Below, piece after piece: positions 6,987 through 9,718 of a stretch of 9,718 nt of DNA (positions are counted from its first letter, which is position 1; each line of letters begins with the position of its first letter). Origin of the DNA: Verrucomicrobiales bacterium. GTDB lineage: Bacteria; Verrucomicrobiota; Verrucomicrobiia; Limisphaerales; UBA1100. The notes beneath the pieces were generated by a model that saw only the letters and a list, made by a program, of their open reading frames with translations, ran no database searches and was not told the DNA's origin. Location of the stretch: assembly GCA_003517285.1 (NCBI GenBank), contig DPAW01000054.1:3764-13481 (forward strand), given 5' to 3'. A program made the translations under genes and the position numbers.

Positions 6987-8392
6987 GTGACGTGAATCTT
7001 TTGCCCGAACCGAAGTTTCTTCCTGAACTCCATCCCACCTTTCGCCCGGCGATCTTGGTGAACCGCGCCTTCGAGGCGGCGGTTCGTGACACCGGCGCGG
7101 CAGTGGACGTCGGTATCGGCCTCGAGCAGGCTGATGGTTCCGTGTTTCATCACCGCACCGTGCTGTTCTCGGCTGATCACGATCTGGAGCCTAACAATTT
7201 CCGTCACCTCGAGCGCATGGTAAAATTTCTCCTGTGGCAACGCGGCGGCTGGAAGATTCACCTGAGCGGCGCGGATGCTTATGTCGATCGGCTACAGGAT
7301 TATTATCGCACTAACGAGTTCGGCAAATTTGACGACGACGTGATTGGCGTGAAGAACAATCGTCACTCGCTCGAGGTGGTGGCTTGCGCCGAATTGCCCG
7401 CAGAAAATTTTCAGGCGCGCCCGATTGGCCGGCACTTGGACGGTTGCCGCATCGGCTTCGACTTGGGCGGCAGTGACCGCAAGGCGGCGGCGGTGATTGA
7501 TGGAGAAGTAAAGTTCAGCGAAGAGATCGTGTGGGATCCGTACTTTGAGCCGAACCCGGACTATCATTACGAAGGCATCATCGATTCCCTAAAGCGCGCC
7601 GCCGAACATCTCCCGCGCGTGGACGCCATTGGCGGCAGCGCCGCCGGCTGTTACTCGCACAACAAGGTAACGTGGGCCTCGCTTTTTCGCGGCGTGGGCC
7701 CTGAGGATTTCGAGGCCGTGGTGCGCGATATGTTCACCAACATTGCCGAGGAATGGAATTGCCCGCTGGAAGTGATTAATGACGGTGAGGTGACTGCCCT
7801 GGCCGGCTCAATGGCGCTGCGCAAGAAGGGTGAATCCGGCAACGGTGTGCTCGGCATTGCCATGGGCACGAGTGAAGGCGGCGGGTATGTGGATATGGAT
7901 GGCAACATCACCACGTGGCTCAGCGAGCTGGCCTTTGCCCCGGTGGATCTGCACCCCGAGGCACCGGCCGATGAATGGAGCGGCGACCTTGGCGTGGGTG
8001 CCCAGTATTTCTCGCAACAAGCAGTCGCCCGCCTGCTGCCGGCTTCGGGCATTGAGTACGATGCCAGCTTGAGCATGCCCGAGCAGTTGAAGATCGTGCA
8101 AAAGCTGATGGAAGCAGGCGACGAGCGCGCGCTGAAGATTTACGACGCCATTGGGATTTACCTCGGCTACACGCTGGCGCATTACGCGGAGTTTTATGAA
8201 TTCCAGTACGTGCTGCTGCTGGGCCGCGTGACCACCGGCCCCGGCGGTGAGCACATCATCACGCGCTCCAAGGAAGTAATGGCCTCGGAATTTCCGGAAC
8301 TGGCAGAACGGATAAAGTTCCACTTCCCGGATGAAACCGAGAAACGCCACGGCCAAGCCATCGCTGCGGCGAGCCTGCCGAAGATTAGCTAG
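6983..8392 (+). CDS. ROK-like sugar-kinase-fold (ASKHA) protein with long N-terminal region
   Basis: The start is ATG 6983, overlapping the hydrolase TGA (ATGA junction); the frame is open back to 6935 but that part lies inside the hydrolase. The product has 469 residues and no signal peptide, so it is cytoplasmic. Residues 155-469 resemble the ROK (repressor/ORF/kinase) ASKHA fold: phosphate-1 loop RIGFDLGGSDRK (156-167), a sugar/catalytic-loop-like INDGEVTALAG (265-275) with candidate base Asp267, phosphate-2 loop GIAMGTSEGGGYV (291-303), and an adenosine-loop-like LLLGRVTTGPGG (411-422). The CxCGxxGCxE zinc motif of classic ROK proteins is missing, as is a helix-turn-helix. Residues 1-154 have no family I can name; they contain a conserved-looking LVNRAF, a KFLLWQRGGWKI stretch and HLDGC just before the first loop. 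Sugar kinase, sugar-sensing regulator or a non-kinase ATPase are all possible. Pairing with an exported hydrolase favours use of a released sugar. Confidence 0.85.
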   Translation: MSDVNLLPEPKFLPELHPTFRPAILVNRAFEAAVRDTGAAVDVGIGLEQADGSVFHHRTVLFSADHDLEPNNFRHLERMVKFLLWQRGGWKIHLSGADAYVDRLQDYYRTNEFGKFDDDVIGVKNNRHSLEVVACAELPAENFQARPIGRHLDGCRIGFDLGGSDRKAAAVIDGEVKFSEEIVWDPYFEPNPDYHYEGIIDSLKRAAEHLPRVDAIGGSAAGCYSHNKVTWASLFRGVGPEDFEAVVRDMFTNIAEEWNCPLEVINDGEVTALAGSMALRKKGESGNGVLGIAMGTSEGGGYVDMDGNITTWLSELAFAPVDLHPEAPADEWSGDLGVGAQYFSQQAVARLLPASGIEYDASLSMPEQLKIVQKLMEAGDERALKIYDAIGIYLGYTLAHYAEFYEFQYVLLLGRVTTGPGGEHIITRSKEVMASEFPELAERIKFHFPDETEKRHGQAIAAASLPKIS

Positions 8393-8413
8393 GCAAACGC
8401 AGACCGGGCTTGC

Positions 8414-8463
8414 AATCGTTCGTGGTCAGCCCATCATCGGGCCGTTCCACGAACGATTTTTTT
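8414..8463 (+). terminator. Intrinsic terminator: 12-bp perfect stem plus T7
   Basis: AATCGTTCGTGG (8414-8425) and CCACGAACGATT (8447-8458) are exact reverse complements, giving a 12-bp stem. Within the 21-base loop, GCCC (8429-8432) and GGGC (8439-8442) can form a second four-bp stem. The structure is followed by seven T (8457-8463). It begins 22 bases after the ROK-like stop codon and so terminates the hydrolase/ROK-like transcript. It ends only three bases before ATG 8467 of the next gene. Confidence 0.9.
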
Positions 8464-8466
8464 GTC

Positions 8467-9189
8467 ATGAAACTGATGAAACTCATCCCCGCATTCCTCC
8501 TCGCGGCCGTCACTGTGACGGGCGCCGACCTCAACCAGCCGCCCAAGGGATTCAAGGCCCTGTTCAACGGCAAAGACCTCAAGGGCTGGTGGGGGTTGAA
8601 GACTGAAGACCCCGCCAAATGGATGGCGCTGGACAAGAAGGCGTTGGCCAAGAAAAAGGCGGACAGCCTCAAGGACATCCAACAACACTGGTCCGTGAAG
8701 GACGGCATCCTGATCAATGACGGGCATGGCCTTTACCTGAGCACCGTGAAAAACTACGGCGACTTTGAGTTGTACGTGGACTACAAAACCGTCGCCAAGG
8801 CCGACAGCGGTATTTATCTGCGCGGCGTGCCGCAAGTGCAGATTTGGGACACTACCAAGGAAGGTGGCAAATGGAAGATCGGCGCGGACAAAGGCTCCGG
8901 CGGTCTGTGGAATAACGGCCCCGCTGGCACGCCCGGCCGCGATCCGCTCGTGCTGGCCGATAAGCCTTTCGGCGAATGGAACACCTTCTACATTAAAATG
9001 GTCGGCGACAAGGTCACCATCAAGCTCAATGGCAAACTCGTCGTGGACAATGCGTCCCTCACCAATTTCTGGGACCGCAAAACGCCCAAAGCCAACCGCA
9101 AGCCTCTGATTGCCCGCGGCCCGATCCAGTTGCAAACCCACGGCGGCGAAATCTGCTGGCGCAATATCTTCATCAAGGAATTGAACTAA
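8467..9189 (+). CDS. Exported DUF1080 protein (3-keto-disaccharide hydrolase type), copy 1
   Basis: This 240-residue protein begins with a signal peptide, MKLMKLIPAFLLAAVTVTGA, probably cut near residue 20; ATG 8476 is an alternative start giving the same mature protein. The DUF1080 (concanavalin-like jelly-roll) domain fills the rest: GFKALFNGKDLKGW (28-41), a charged insert with PAKW and a Lys-rich helix (45-75), WSVKDGIL (75-82), YGDFELYVDYK (97-107), DSGIYLRG (113-120), QIWD (125-128), FGEWNTFYIKMVGDKVTIKLNG (starting 168) and the GPIQLQTHGGEICWRNIFIKEL end. The Pfam family is named for 3-keto-disaccharide hydrolases, but many members are untested, so the substrate is open. It is one base from the second DUF1080 gene. 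Its start lies three bases after a terminator T-run, so there is no room for a normal leader with a ribosome binding site; promoter and leader are puzzling. Confidence 0.93.
   Translation: MKLMKLIPAFLLAAVTVTGADLNQPPKGFKALFNGKDLKGWWGLKTEDPAKWMALDKKALAKKKADSLKDIQQHWSVKDGILINDGHGLYLSTVKNYGDFELYVDYKTVAKADSGIYLRGVPQVQIWDTTKEGGKWKIGADKGSGGLWNNGPAGTPGRDPLVLADKPFGEWNTFYIKMVGDKVTIKLNGKLVVDNASLTNFWDRKTPKANRKPLIARGPIQLQTHGGEICWRNIFIKELN
9176..9180 (+). promoter_or_regulatory. Probable Shine-Dalgarno (AGGAA) for the second DUF1080 gene
   Basis: AGGAA lies inside the last codons of DUF1080 copy 1, ten bases before ATG 9191. This suggests that the second gene is translated from the same mRNA as the first. 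The spacing is slightly long, so the assignment is moderate. Confidence 0.45.
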
Positions 9190-9190
9190 T

Positions 9191-9718
9191 ATGAAAAAAC
9201 CACTCATCGTACTCACTCTGCTGCTGAGCCTGAGCCTCAACGCGGTCGCTGAGGAGAAAGGCTTCAAGCCCCTTTTCAACGGTAAGGATTTCACCGGTTG
9301 GGCCGGCCCGATTGACAACTATCAGGTCACCGACGGCACTATCCAGTGCAAGCCCGGCAAAGGCGGCACCATCTACACCAAGGACAGCTACGACGATTTT
9401 GTCGTGCGCTTGGAGATCAAGCTGCCCGAAGGCGGCAACAACGGTCTTGCCATTCGGTACCCCGGCAAGGGCGACACCGCCTACGTGGGCATGTGCGAAT
9501 TGCAGGTGCTCGACAACACTTCCAAGAAATACGCGAAGCTTCACCCGGCGCAGTACCACGGCAGTGCCTATGGTATGGTCGCCGCCAAGCGCGGGTTCCT
9601 CAAAAAACCGGGCGAATGGAACACCCAGGAAGTCACCGTGAAAGGCCACACTATCAAGGTCGTGCTCAACGGCGAAACCATCCTTGATGCGGATCTGAGC
9701 AAGGTGGAGAAATCCATG
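9191..9718 (+). CDS. Exported DUF1080 protein, copy 2 (3' end outside window)
   Basis: From ATG 9191 the frame stays open to the last base of the window, giving 176 residues of a protein that continues beyond it. It starts with a signal peptide, MKKPLIVLTLLLSLSLNAVA, probably cut at residue 20. DUF1080 motifs follow: GFKPLFNGKDFTGW (24-37), YQVTDGTIQC (43-52), DFVVRLEIKLPEGGNNGLAIRY (starting 69), CELQVLD (101-107), PGEWNTQEVTVKG (143-155) and VVLNGETIL (159-167). Compared with copy 1 it lacks the charged insert after the first GW, so the two have diverged and may act on different ligands or oligomer linkages. Only one base separates it from the stop of copy 1, so the pair is almost surely one transcript. 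The C-terminus cannot be judged. Confidence 0.93.
   Translation, partial: MKKPLIVLTLLLSLSLNAVAEEKGFKPLFNGKDFTGWAGPIDNYQVTDGTIQCKPGKGGTIYTKDSYDDFVVRLEIKLPEGGNNGLAIRYPGKGDTAYVGMCELQVLDNTSKKYAKLHPAQYHGSAYGMVAAKRGFLKKPGEWNTQEVTVKGHTIKVVLNGETILDADLSKVEKSM

Noticed and set aside
8434..9318. 294-codon open frame on the minus strand across the DUF1080 genes
   Set aside because: It lies antisense to two well-supported genes, its translation shows no family motif, and long shadow frames are expected in GC-rich coding DNA.
1..9718. CRISPR arrays, tRNA/rRNA genes, insertion sequences, attachment sites
   Set aside because: No regularly spaced repeats, no cloverleaf-like segments in the short gaps, and no transposase or integrase motifs; the coding density leaves almost no space for them.

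Overview
The window reads as a piece of a chromosome from the Planctomycetota/Verrucomicrobiota group, most likely Verrucomicrobiota. The main reason is the dense set of families that are expanded almost only there: a secreted PSCyt1-DUF1549-DUF1553 cytochrome-type protein paired with DUF1501 proteins carrying a twin-arginine signal, followed by two DUF1080 (3-keto-disaccharide-hydrolase-type) proteins. The phylum call rests on family content; no marker gene or rRNA is present. Gene density is very high, start codons often lack a clear Shine-Dalgarno, and no stretch over 300 bases is without a gene.

Layout. Bases 1-840 are the C-terminal part of a DUF1501 protein that begins outside the window. 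After a 68-base gap comes a 1069-residue exported PSCyt1/DUF1549/F5-8C-like/DUF1553 protein (909-4118), and 13 bases later a complete second DUF1501 protein (4132-5589). The two DUF1501 proteins are clear paralogues, so the window probably cuts a tandem array of PSD1-DUF1501 pairs. Next is a small Rieske [2Fe-2S] protein on the minus strand (5597-5935), convergent with DUF1501 and divergent from an exported alpha/beta hydrolase (6009-6986). The hydrolase stop overlaps the start of a ROK-like sugar-kinase-fold protein (6983-8392) in an ATGA junction. A strong intrinsic terminator (8414-8463) closes that two-gene unit. Two DUF1080 genes follow, one base apart; the second runs off the right edge.

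How the genes may work together (inference). Most products are exported: two DUF1501 proteins (twin-arginine signal visible in the complete one), the haem-motif PSD1 protein, a serine hydrolase and two DUF1080 proteins. The ROK-like protein and the Rieske protein look cytoplasmic. This fits a carbohydrate-scavenging neighbourhood in which extracytoplasmic proteins bind, oxidise or cleave glycans and a cytoplasmic sugar-binding protein senses or phosphorylates a product. None of the substrates can be read from sequence.

No complete, clearly new system is proven here. The best leads are the terminator that ends three bases before a start codon, the coupled hydrolase/ROK-like pair with an unexplained roughly 150-residue N-terminal region, the PSD1-DUF1501 duplication, and an AT-richer patch covering the divergent Rieske/hydrolase region that ends abruptly inside the hydrolase gene.
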